A DNA stretch of 64,000 bases from Omphiscola glabra (taxonomy: Eukaryota > Mollusca > Gastropoda > Lymnaeidae). Positions within the stretch are counted from its first letter, which is position 1, and each line of letters opens with the position of its first letter. The stretch spans positions 54,475,350 through 54,539,349 of the forward strand of contig OZ024795.1 of the NCBI GenBank assembly GCA_964017045.1, read 5' to 3'. Positions 1 to 10,900 of this stretch are shown here, piece after piece. The notes under the pieces were generated by a model. The model made no database searches and was not told the origin of the DNA. It worked only from the letters and a program-made list of their open reading frames with translations. A program made the translations under genes and the position numbers.

Positions 1-106
1 CACTGTGCTTGAACTTTCACTTAGAATTATCATGTGTTTGTAAGTTATTGTAAATTCACCACTGTGCTTGAACTTTCACTTAGAATTATCATGTGTTTGT
101 AAGTTT
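1..106. repeat. 59-bp direct duplication
   Basis: CACTGTGCTTGAACTTTCAC begins at 1 and again at 60; the copies are nearly identical over about 46 bp. The array may continue left of the window. Confidence 0.85.
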
Positions 107-1033
107 CAATTTACTTTGCTATGATTATGAAGCAAAGTCGGATTAAGGCCTTTGAGTATCTTTTGTCACAGTCACCATCGATATAATCATACAATTAAAG
201 TGTGTATTACCAAGAATTAGCGACATTATACACATACATGTACTAATATATTTTTATTTTTAAATAAAATAATTTTGTGATTATCCTTTGTAAAAATCAC
301 GTGACCGGTAACCCGATACAAAACGACAATCCGAAATCTACCCAATTATTTTTTTAAAATAAATCCTTATCTTTAATTTATATATTTTTTTATTTGAAAA
401 ATCAACACAGTTCTTCTTAAAAAGAAGTTTAAAAATGAGTCAATTGATAGCTGTGGTCAATTAGCTATCCGTTGCATTTATACTTTTTTTCAGACAAACG
501 GGGTTGGGGGGGGGGGGGGGGGGGGGGAGTTTATCTTAATAAATTAAAAAAAAAAAAACATTCTGCATTTTTTGCGGATACACGAATTTTGCAACAGAAT
601 AAATGCTAGTAAATAAAATAGTTTTGTCCCTTGACCTTGTTGTGTTTAAACAGATTCTTTATTTTTAGTTCTTAAAAAATGATGACCTTTGTGAAAGTCT
701 TCCAGTTGCTTTAACATGAACACATATCATTACGAATCCCTAAATTATTACTATTTTTAAATTTTAATGATTTTTTTAAAAGGAAAAAAAAAAAAAGGGG
801 GGGGGGGTGGCGTCTAAAGATATTGCAAAAGAATATAAAAACGTTCGTTTCCGCTTTCTGTTGGATATTAATCACGTGATATTTGATATATTGCATAAAT
901 GCTGGATGCGACAGATTCTTTACTATTTTGATTTCAAAATTTAAAGAAAACTATTTCGATTTTAATTTTAATAGTATCTGATGAAACGTGAACTATTAGT
1001 TGGTGCGTTGTTTTGTTGGCTTAGTATTAGAGA
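107..1033. other. AT-rich unique stretch with two poly(G) runs
   Basis: No gene seen. Contains a poly(G) run of about 20 at 505-527 and one at 797-806, both next to A-rich DNA. Downstream (3') of the GPCR, which lies to the right on the minus strand. Confidence 0.6.
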
Positions 1034-1219
1034 CAGGGCCGACCCTAACAATTGCGGGGCCCTATGCGAAACAGATTGCGCGGGCCCATTCTGGGTAGAG
1101 GATAAGGATAATAAGTGAAAATTAAGATTTTGTATTAAAAAATAAATTCGGGGCGGGGCGTGTGAAAGTGCGGGGCCCATTGCGGCCGCATAGTTTGCAG
1201 TGGCCTAAGGCCGGCCCTG
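1034..1219 (-). mobile_element. hAT-like MITE, CAGGGCCGGCC family, copy A
   Basis: A 186-bp element with ends CAGGGCCGACCCTAA and TTAAG-less CTAAGGCCGGCCCTG, flanked by a perfect 8-bp TSD ATTAGAGA (1026-1033 and 1220-1227). It is homologous along its length, in reverse, to 17909-18093. Confidence 0.85.
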
Positions 1220-1289
1220 ATTAGAGATATGTTTCTGTTTTACGTCCTTTATGTTCACTTCACTATTGTTAGTGTGGGTGGCTGGCTGA

Positions 1290-1600
1290 CAAAATCTTCG
1301 GACGGCTAATTGAACCACTTCCCGCCAACCTATCGAGCTGAAACTTGGCACATAGACTCGTTGCCGATGGACAACACATCTTTCAAATTTTCAGCCCCCC
1401 CCCCCCCCAAATGAGTCTTTCCTGTGTTTCAAGGGGAAGATATAAACAAAATCCCGATAACTTCGCTGAACGAAATTCTTTTTTAAAATATCGCAATTTC
1501 TTTTGGTGCGTCATATTGTTTTTTGTTTTTCTGAAATAGTTGTTGAAATAGTTGTTGAAATAAATCTGCGTTGTGAAAATAGGGTGGCTCATTAGAATAT
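1290..1600 (+). repeat. Dispersed repeat, copy 1 (TTGGCACATAGACTCGTTGCC family)
   Basis: Diverged homology with 33795-34130: shared anchors CTAATTGA, CGAGCTGAAACTTGGCACAT, AGACTCGTTGCCGA, TTTTCAGCCCC, AAGGGGAAGAT and TTTTCTGAAATA. A 12-bp unit (GTTGTTGAAATA) is repeated at its right end (1540-1563). Element type unknown. Confidence 0.6.
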
Positions 1601-2654
1601 TAATATAGTTCAGGGGCGCGAAAAAATGTTCGGTTGTGAGCCTTGGGATCGGGGGTGGTTTGGGGGGGGGGGGCACTAATTGAGATTCTTATATAATGCG
1701 TCACTTATCTGCATGTTTTGTCAAAATTTCAGCCCCACTCCACAGTCCCATTCCACAGCCCCACTCCACAATCCCACTATCCCACAATGCTCGATATTTT
1801 ATAAAGGATTTTGGGAAAACCGTGTTTTAGGGGTAGTTCGATCTTGATCCAAATGAATGTACATTTGTTTTGATGACTTTGTAGAATATTCATTTTCACG
1901 ATGTAAGATAAAACAATAACAACAAAAGTCAACTTATGGCTTTCGCCCCGCAAACTAATTTTAGTCCTTGAAGCAACCAAAGGGATGCAACTGAAGTATT
2001 TAATAGTTCTTTAGAAACACAAAAACATTAAAATTATGTCCCTTACTTTGACACACTCCCCCCCCCCCTTCTCTCTCTTTCCTCATCTTCCCCCCTCACT
2101 CACTCCCTTCCGTCCTCCCCCTTCTTTCTTCGCCCATCACCCCTTCATAGCATCTTCCCCTCTTCCATCACACACCCTCATTTCTTTCTTTCATTAGTAA
2201 GTATAATGATATATTTAACGACCATTATGAAGTAGTTGATTTATTTACTTTAAATATTTACGATTATAATTATTGTATCTTACAACAGAACATAATAACG
2301 GATCAATTACTTGTCATTACTTGCGAGGGTAGAGCCGGTTGTCTCTTACAACAGGACATAACAACCGATAAATTACTTGTCATTACTTGTTAGGGCAGAG
2401 CTGGGTGCAGTTGATTTTGTACATGGTACCTTTTCCGGATATTTTTAAACCACACCCGAGGGATCTGAGTCTGGTTACAGGGCATTACAATTCAGGAATA
2501 ATCAACAGAAAACGATAGATGTGTTCAGCCCAATGGGGAAAGTGCATGTACAGAGCCAGTAGCGATGACGAATGTACAAAAGCTGTAGGCTTGATTACAC
2601 TAACAGCGTAACACCTTAATTTAAAACATAATACAAAACATGGATATAAGCGTC
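1601..2654. other. Unique stretch, CT-rich tract and a 65-bp duplication
   Basis: No gene seen. A CT-rich low-complexity tract lies at 2050-2185. A direct duplication of about 65 bp, based on CTTACAACAG...ATAACGGATCAATTACTTG, is at 2278-2405. Confidence 0.6.
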
Positions 2655-3062
2655 AGTGATGTGGGTCGTTGGTTGGTGATGTGGGTCGCTGGTTGGCGAT
2701 GTGGGTCGCTGGTTGGTGATGTGGGTCGCTGGTTGGTGATGTGGGTCGCTGGTTGGTGATGTGGGTCGCTGGTTGGTGATGTGGGTCGCTGGTTGGTGAT
2801 GTGGGTCGCTGGTTGGTGATGTGGGTCGCTGGTTGGTGATGTGGGTCGCTGGTTGGTGATGTGGGTCGCTGGTTGGTGATGTGGGTCGCCGCTGGTTGGT
2901 GATGTGGGTCGCTGGTTGGTGATGTGGGTCACCGCTGGTTGGTGATGTGGGTCGCTGGTTGGTGATGTGGGTCGCTGGTTGGCGATGTGGGTCGCTGGTT
3001 GGCGATGTGGGTCGCTGGTTGGCGATGTGGGTCGCTGGTTGGCGATGTGGGTCGCTGGTTGG
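2655..3062. repeat. 20-bp minisatellite (about 20 copies)
   Basis: Unit GATGTGGGTCGCTGGTTGGT; the last copies have GGCGAT in place of GGTGAT. Two copies carry a 3-bp CGC/ACC insertion. Confidence 0.95.
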
Positions 3063-3121
3063 TATAAGATTTCATTGAAAAAATGTGCGTATAATATATA
3101 TTTTTTTCATCTTCAAGATTT

Positions 3122-3322
3122 GGACTTGCATTGGCTGCGTTGCATTGGCTGCGTTGCATTGGCTGCGTTGCATTGGCTGCGTTGCATTGGCTGCGTTGCA
3201 TTGGCTGCCTTGCATTGGCTGCGTTGCATTGGCTGCGTTGCATTGGCTGCGTTGCATTGGCTGCGTTGCATTGGCTGCGTTGCATTGGCTACGTTGCATT
3301 GGCTGCGTTGCATTGGTTGGGT
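3122..3322. repeat. 14-bp minisatellite (about 14 copies)
   Basis: Unit TGCATTGGCTGCGT, nearly uniform. Open frames on both strands across it are artefacts. It contains ATTGG in every unit. Confidence 0.95.
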
Positions 3323-3539
3323 TCGGCCAATATCGTGTGTGTAACTCGGGATTTCCGGCCCGTGGCGTAGGAAGGGTGTGTGGAGGGGGCGGTCCGCCCC
3401 GGCGGCAATGTTGTCTTAAAATTGTGGGTCGACTATTTTGGCAACTGCAAAGGTTTTTTGTGTGTGGAAGCGGGCGGCAAAATACTCGTTCCGCCCCGGA
3501 CGGCACTAGTCCTAGCTTCACCACTGTTTCCGGACGGCC

Positions 3540-4695
3540 GGGTCAGTACCCGACTCAGTAGCCGGCTCAGTACCCGACTCAGTAGCCGGCTCAGTACCCG
3601 GCTCAGTACCCGACTCAGTACCTGGCTCAGGCCTAGACATTGGAGGATCCCGTAGCATGAGAACAGATAGTTACACCCGGCTCAGTACCCGGCTCAGTCC
3701 TGGCACAGTACCCGGCACAGTACCCGGCTCAGTACCCGGCTCAGTACCCGAGTCAGTCCTAGACATTGGAAGATCCCGTAGCATGAGAGCAGATAGTTAC
3801 ACCCGGCTTAGTACCCGGCACAGTACCCGAGTCAGTCCTAGACATTGGAGGATTCCGTAGCATGAGAACAGACCGTTACACCCGGCTCAGTACCCGGCTC
3901 AGTACCCGGCTCAGTACCCGGCTCAGTACCCGGTTCAGTACTCGGCACAGTACCCGGCTCAGTACCCGAGTCAGTCCTAGACATTGGAGGATCCCGTTGC
4001 ATGAGAACAGACAATTACACCCGGCTCAGTACCCGGTTCAGTACCCGACTCAGTACCCGGTTCAGTACCCGGTTCAGTACCCGGTTCAGTACCCGGCTCA
4101 GTACCCGAGTCAGTCCTAGACATTGGAGGATCCCGTTGCATGAGAGCAGACCGTTACACCCGGCTCAGTACCCGGCTCAGTACCCGAGACAGTCCTAGAC
4201 ATTAGAAGATCCCGTAGCATGAGAGCAGATAGTTACCCGGTTCAGTACCCGACTCAGTACCCGAGTCAGTCCTAGACATTAGAGGATCCCGTAGCATGAG
4301 AACAGTTACACCCGGCTCAGTACCCGACTCATTCCTGGCACAGTACCCGGCTCAGTACCCGGCTCAGTACCCAAGTCAGTCCTAGACATCGGAGGATCCC
4401 GTAGCATGACAGCAGACCGTTACACCCGGCTCAGTACCCGGCTCAGTACCCGAGTCAGTCCTAGACATTGGAAGATCCCGTAGCATGAGAGCAGATAGTT
4501 ACACCCGGCTCAGTACCCGGCACAGTACCCGAGTCAGTCCTAGACATTGGAAGATCTCGTAGCATGAGAGCAGATAGTTACCCGGTTCAGTACCCGACTC
4601 AGTACCCGAGTCAGTCCTAGACATTGGAAGATCCCGTAGCATGAGAGCAGACAGTAACACCCGGCTCAGTACTCGACTCAGTACCCGAATCATTC
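3540..4695. repeat. Compound array: GPCR 3'-end modules plus 12-bp repeats
   Basis: Two-level array. Modules of about 47 bp starting CCTAGACATTGG (at 3632, 3758, 3837, 3976, 4115, 4194, 4271, 4381, 4460, 4539, 4616) match the last 14 codons and stop of GPCR exon 6 (4692 onward). They are separated by variable numbers of a 12-bp unit, CTCAGTACCCGG. Confidence 0.95.
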
Positions 4696-4935
4696 TTAGA
4701 CATTGGAAGATCCCGTAGCATGAGAGCAGACAGTAACACCCGAGTTCATGACGCTGGGGTTGGCGGTGTTCTCATGGTGGAGTTCTCGTTCTTGTCGGAG
4801 CTCGTCTCTGTCGGTTGCCATGGGCGCTATGCGGGGGCGCTGCCTTGTCAACAGTACGGCAAAACTAGTTCTGAACTTCTGGTTCATGAAGGCATAGACT
4901 ATGGGATTGTAGGCCGTGCTGCTCAGGGCGAGACA
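4696..4935 (-). CDS. GPCR exon 6: TM7, helix 8, C-terminal tail
   Basis: Encodes residues 336-414 and the TAA stop. TM7 has SSTAYNPIVYAF (NPxxY 345-349) followed by the helix-8 stretch NQKFRTSF and a charged cytoplasmic tail of about 55 residues. The acceptor is TTTCCTTGTGTTTAG, ahead of TGT. The final 14 codons and stop are the source-like module of the compound array at 3540-4692, where they recur about 11 times with TAG in place of TAA. Confidence 0.93.
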   Translation of the reverse strand, partial: CLALSSTAYNPIVYAFMNQKFRTSFAVLLTRQRPRIAPMATDRDELRQERELHHENTANPSVMNSGVTVCSHATGSSNV

Positions 4936-7900
4936 CTAAACACAAGGAAAGAAAATATGCACGTTAGTTTCTACTACGGTATAACAATATTGGATTAGAA
5001 ATACAATTGTAGCTATACAATACTTTTTACATATGCTCAACAATGCATTCATAATTCATATGCACAACAATACACTCATAATTCATATGCTCAACAATAC
5101 ACTCATAATTCCTATGCTCAACAATGCACACATAATTCCTATGCTCAACAATGCACACATAATTCATATGCCAAACAATGCACACATAATTCATACACCC
5201 ATAGCCATGTCTGACCCATCATCCCCTTTCCTAATCGGATTCCCATAAGGCATTCCTAATCCCTTTCCACTTTCCTAATCCTAATCATATTCCCCTTACC
5301 TAACCAATCCCCTTACCTAATCCAATTCCCATTTACCTATTCCAATCCCCCTTACCTAGTCCCATCCCCTTACCTAATCCAATATCCATTTACCTAATCC
5401 AATTCCCTTTACCTAATCTCATTCCCCTTTCATAAGTTCATTGTGCCCCCTTCTTCCCCTCAAAAAATTAAACAAAAATCGTCAGTTGGCCAAAAATGTC
5501 GCTCACCCACAAAATAAAGAAAACAAAGCCACTTCCGGTGGACAACCCCTACCCTCCCCGTGCAACGCCCCTGCTAACATTTCAAGAAACATTCCCAGTA
5601 TCAGAAATAAAGAGGTTTGGGGGGGGGGGGTTGTGGTTGTGAGGATACAGGTCAAACACTGTTGTTTCCATACAGGTCAAACACTGTTGTTTCCATACAG
5701 GTCAAACACTGTTGTTTCCATACAGGTCAAACACTGTTGTTTCCATACAGGTCAAACACTGTTGTTTCCATACAGGTCAAACACTGTTGTTTCCAATCAG
5801 GTCAAACATTGTTGTTTCAATACAGGTCAAACAACGTTGTTTCCATACAGGTCAAACACTGTTGCTTCCATACAGGTCAAAAAATGTTGTTTCCATACAG
5901 GTCAAACACTGTTGTTTCCATACAGGTCAAACACTGTTGTTTCCATACAGGTCAAACAATGTTGTTTCCATATAGGTCAAACAACGTTGTTTCCATACAG
6001 GTCAAACAGCGTTGTTTCCTTTCAGGTCAAACAACATTGTTTCCATACAGGTCAAACAATGTTGTTTCAATACAGGTCAAACAAAGTTGTTTCCATACAA
6101 GTTAAACACTGTCGTTTCCCCCCGACCTGACCTGAAGATAGTATTTACAATCCATGAATCCATGCGCGACATTCGGCAGGGTCATCGTGACCAGGTCAAA
6201 GATGAGGAGCGGCATCCAGCAGACGAGGAAGAGCACCACCACCAACAGCAGCATCTTGATGGCCTTCTTCTTGTACCTGGTCCTGCATCCTGCAGCGCTG
6301 ATCATCACCACCCCCACCGTGGCCTGGTCAAAGAGAGATAACCGTGTCTTCGTTATACTTAAATGAGAAATAATTTTTTTAATCTGCCCCCCAATTTTTT
6401 TTTCCATTTCATTTTGAAAAAATTGTTTGGGACTCAAACTCTTTTCTTTTGCCATACAATATATTCTTCCCCCACAATCTTTTCTTTTGCCACACAATAT
6501 ATTCTTCCCCCCACAATATTTTCCTTTGCCACACAATATATTCTTCCCCCCACAATCTTTTCTTTTGCCATACAATATATTCTTCCCCCACAATATTTTC
6601 TTTTGCCACACAATATATTCTTCCCCCACAATCTTTTCTTTTGCCACACAGTATATTCTTTCCCCCACAATCTTTTCCTTTGCCTCACACTCTTTTATTT
6701 CGCCCCACACTATTTTCTATTTCCACACACTGTTTTCTTTTGCCCACCCCTCTTTTTCTTTCTTTAATCTTGCATCTTATTCAAAGTGTCGACTATAAAT
6801 TATGATGGGGGTTGTGAGAAGGTTCGAGGGGGGGGGGGAGGCTGTGGTTGGGTGTGGGGAGGTTGTGAGGAGGTTGGCGTGGTGGGGGGGTGTGATGAGG
6901 CTTGGTGACAGGAAACACATATCACATGGTAGGGGGAAAACCAGGAAAATAATAAAGACAAATTACATGTAAATGGAAACAACGGATGTATCTGGAAAAA
7001 GCCTTCTCCAGCGAAACAAACACAAGATGAAGAAAAAAAAAGAAAAGAAAATTAAACTAAACTAGAACTTAACTGTAAACTTTTGCGAAAAAATACTGAT
7101 ATGTAAAGTTTATGTACATCTTTTGTGTACTGATATGTAAAGTTTATGTACATCTTCTTGTGTACTGATATGTACAGTTTATGTACATCTTTTGTGTACT
7201 AAATGTAAAGTTTATGTACATCTTTGTGTACTGATATGTACAGTTTATGTACATCTTTTGTGAACTGATATGTAAAGTGTATGTACATCTTTTGTGTACT
7301 GATATGTACAGTTTATGTGTATCTTTTGTGTACTGATGAGGCTTAGTTTCTGTACATCTTTTGTGTACTGATGAAGGCTCAGAACAGAAATTTGATCCAA
7401 TGTCAAGGACATGACAAAAGGGGGTGTGTGGTAAATAGACTGACCTTGAACCACAGTTTGTAGATGATGATGCCGTAGGCCACGCCCATGACCAGAACAG
7501 GAAACAAGAAAAGAATGGTGAAGGTCAACCAGTGCAGACTTAAGGCAGCCTTTTCACTGCCGATTCGCATAAGGCACATTTCATGCATAGGCTGGGCAAG
7601 ACAAGATAAGAAACATAAGACATATTTCATGGATAGGCTGGGCAAGACAAGATAAGACACATAAGACATATTTCATGCATAGGCTGGGCAAGACAACTCT
7701 TTTTTTGTCAAGCCTACTATATCTTCCCTATTTTTTGACACGCCCACAATATCTTCGCTATTTTTTGACACGCCCACTATATCTTCCCTATTTTTTGACA
7801 CGTTCACGATGTCTTTACTGTCTTGTTTTTGACACGCCCACTACATCTTTACCGTCTTTTTTGACACGCCCACTACATTTTTACTGTCTTTTTTGACACG

Positions 7901-10900
7901 CCCACTACATTTTTACTGTCTTTTTTGACACGCCCACTATATCTTAAATCTTTTGTTAAAACACCCCTTACATCTTCGCTGCCTCTTTTTGACACGCCCA
8001 CTACATCTTCGCTGCCTCTTTTTGACACGCCCACTACATCTTCGCTGCCTCTTTTTGACACGCCCACTACATCTTTACTGTCTTTTTTTGACACGACCAC
8101 TACATCTTTACTGTCTTTTTTTGACACGCCCACTACATCTTTACTGTCTTTTTTTGACACGCCCACTACATCTTTACTGTCTTTTTTTGACACGCCCACT
8201 ACATCTTTACTGTCTTTTTTTGACACGCCTACTTGATCCTCTCCTTACGAAACAACACGTTCATCGCAACTCATAAAGAGGACCGACTCCGGTTGTGCCC
8301 TGACAGATCACTAAGTATTAACCCGCATAAATCAACCCACCTCTTTGCAACGAACATTTGGGGCACAAAGTAGCCACCCAAATATACACTCTCACTTCTT
8401 TACAACGAACAATTGTGCACCAAGTAGCCACTCTAATATTATTATTATTATTATTATGGGTAGTTTTCTATAGCGTGGTACCCCAGCCTAGGGCTGGGCT
8501 CACCACGCTGTACATGCAAATTAAAATGAACTTAAAAATATAAATTAAAAACCAAACATTCCATATCAATTTACATGTGACGTCATGGACGGCACTCCGC
8601 AGCATCGTTTAACTTTCAGAGGGGGAATCAGTCAGGATAGTAAAGTTTAAAGAGATGTGTTTTGAGTGCAGTTTTGAAGGCTGTGATGGTTGATATATTT
8701 CTGATGTGTAGTGGAAGAGAATGCCATTGTTTGGGGGCACAGTAAGAGAAAGATCTTTCACCGTATGTTTTTGTGCGAGTCTTGGGGACAGTAAGAATAC
8801 GCTCTTACAGTCTTACCTCTTTGCAACGGCCGTTGGGCAGTGCGATCATGCAGTAGCTCCTCTTCTTGTAATAGTAGGCATACGGCGTAGCCGAGGCGAA
8901 GGCGAGAGTCCATAGGATGAACACCAGACTCAGAGACCTCTTTGTCGTCTGAAATGATAAGGGCGGACCATTGTCTGAGACGTTGGACGGACTGAAATGA
9001 TAAGAGCGGACCATTGTCTGAGACGTTGGACGGACTGCAATGATAAGACCGGACCAGTGTTTGGGACATAAGACGGACTTTAGTTAATACCATTACAACT
9101 GACAAGTGCTGCTGTCATCGTTCTCCGACATGGGTGCTGAAATCGTTCTCCGACATGGGTGCTGAAATCGTTCTCCGACATGGGTGCTGAAATCGTTCTC
9201 CGACATGGGCTGCTGACATCGTTCTCCGACATGGCTGCTGTCATCGTTCTCCGACATGGGTGCTGAAATCGTTCTCCGACATGGGCTGCTGTCATCGTTC
9301 TCCGACATGGGTGCTGACATCGTTCTCCGACATGGATGCTGAAATCGTTCTCCGACATGGGTGCTGAAATCGTTCTCCGACATGGGTGCTGACATCGTTC
9401 TCCGACATGGGCTGCTGAAATCGTTCTCCGACATGGGCTGCTGACATCGTTCTCCGACATGGGCTGCTGACATCGTTCTCCGACATGGGCTGTTGACATC
9501 GTTCTCCAACATGGGTGCTGAAATCGTTCTCCGACATGGGTGCTGAAATCGTTCTCCGACATGGGCTGCTGACATCGTTCTCCGTCATGGGCTGCTGTCA
9601 TCGTTCTCCGACTTGGGTGCTGAAATCGTTCTCCGACATGGGCTACTGACATAGTTCTCCGACATGGGCTGCTGACATCGTTCTTCGACATGGTCTGCTG
9701 ACATCGTTCTCCGACATAGGCTGCTGCCATCTTCTCCGACATGGGCTGCTGTCATCGTTCTCCGACATGGGCTGCTGACATCGTTCTCCGACATGGGCTG
9801 CTGACATCGTTCTCCGACATGGGCTGCTGACATCGTTCTCCGACATGGGCTGCTGTCATCGTTCTCCGACATGGGCTGCTGTCATCGTTCTCCGACATGG
9901 GCTGCTGTCATCGTTCTCCGACATGGGGGCTGAAATCGTTCTCCGACATGGGCTGCTGTCATCGTTCTCCGACTTGGGTGCTGAAATCGTTCTCCGACAT
10001 GGGTGCTGAAATCGTTCTCCGACATGGGCTGCTGTCATCTTTCTCCGACATGGGTGCTGAAATCGTTCTCCGACATGGGCTGCTGTCATCGTTCTCCGAC
10101 ATGGTGTGTTGAAATCGTTCTCCGACATGGGCTGCTGTCATCGTTCTCCGACAATGGGCTGCTGAAATCGTTCTCCGACATGGGCTGCTGTCATCGTTCT
10201 CCGACATGGGCTGCTGTCATCGTTCTCCGACATGGGGGCTGAAATCGTTCTCCGACATGGGCTGCTGTCATCGTTCTCCGACATGGGTGCTGAAATCGTT
10301 CTCCGACATGGGTGCTGAAATCGTTCTCCGACTTGGGTGCTGAAATCGTTCTCCGACATGGGTGCTGAAATCGTTCTCCGACATGGGCTGCTGTCATCTT
10401 TCTCCGACATGGGTGCTGAAATCGTTCTCCGACATGGACTGCTGAAATCGTTCTCCGACATGGGCTGCTGAAATCGTTCTCCGACATGAGTGCTGAAATC
10501 GTTCTCCGACATGGGCTGCTGACATCAGTCTCCGACATGGGCTGCTGACATCAGTCTCCGACATGGGTGCTGACATCAGTCTCCGACATCGGACTCTCCT
10601 TGACAGATCATGGCATCATGTTAAAAGCGTATTTGAAATAATGCTTGAATTTATCATGATTATTAACATTTTTTGTTAAGTTTCGAAGGTCCAGAAATTA
10701 ATGATTAGTTTTTTGTTGTGAATTACTCTGAAATGATTTGGGGATCAGTCGGGTAGAAATGTTCGCTTCACCTTGCTTGCTTTCTACAAATTGTGTGTCT
10801 GTTTGTTGTAATCAAGTTTCCGATGATAGTTTTTTGTCCGGGCAAAACTACCCACGCACCTTTCTCTAAAGTATTTGTTACGGTTGTTACAATAAATAAA

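Noticed and set aside
5645..6131. 25-bp array as an exon 5 junction-seeded repeat
   Set aside because: The array abuts the donor, and the TTTGACC text resembles the acceptor end, but the unit does not contain the exon 5 edge, so it was not counted with the other exons.
9080..10576. Minus-strand frames repeating SENDDSSPCRR
   Set aside because: 25/26-bp minisatellite inside GPCR intron 2, no start or domain evidence.
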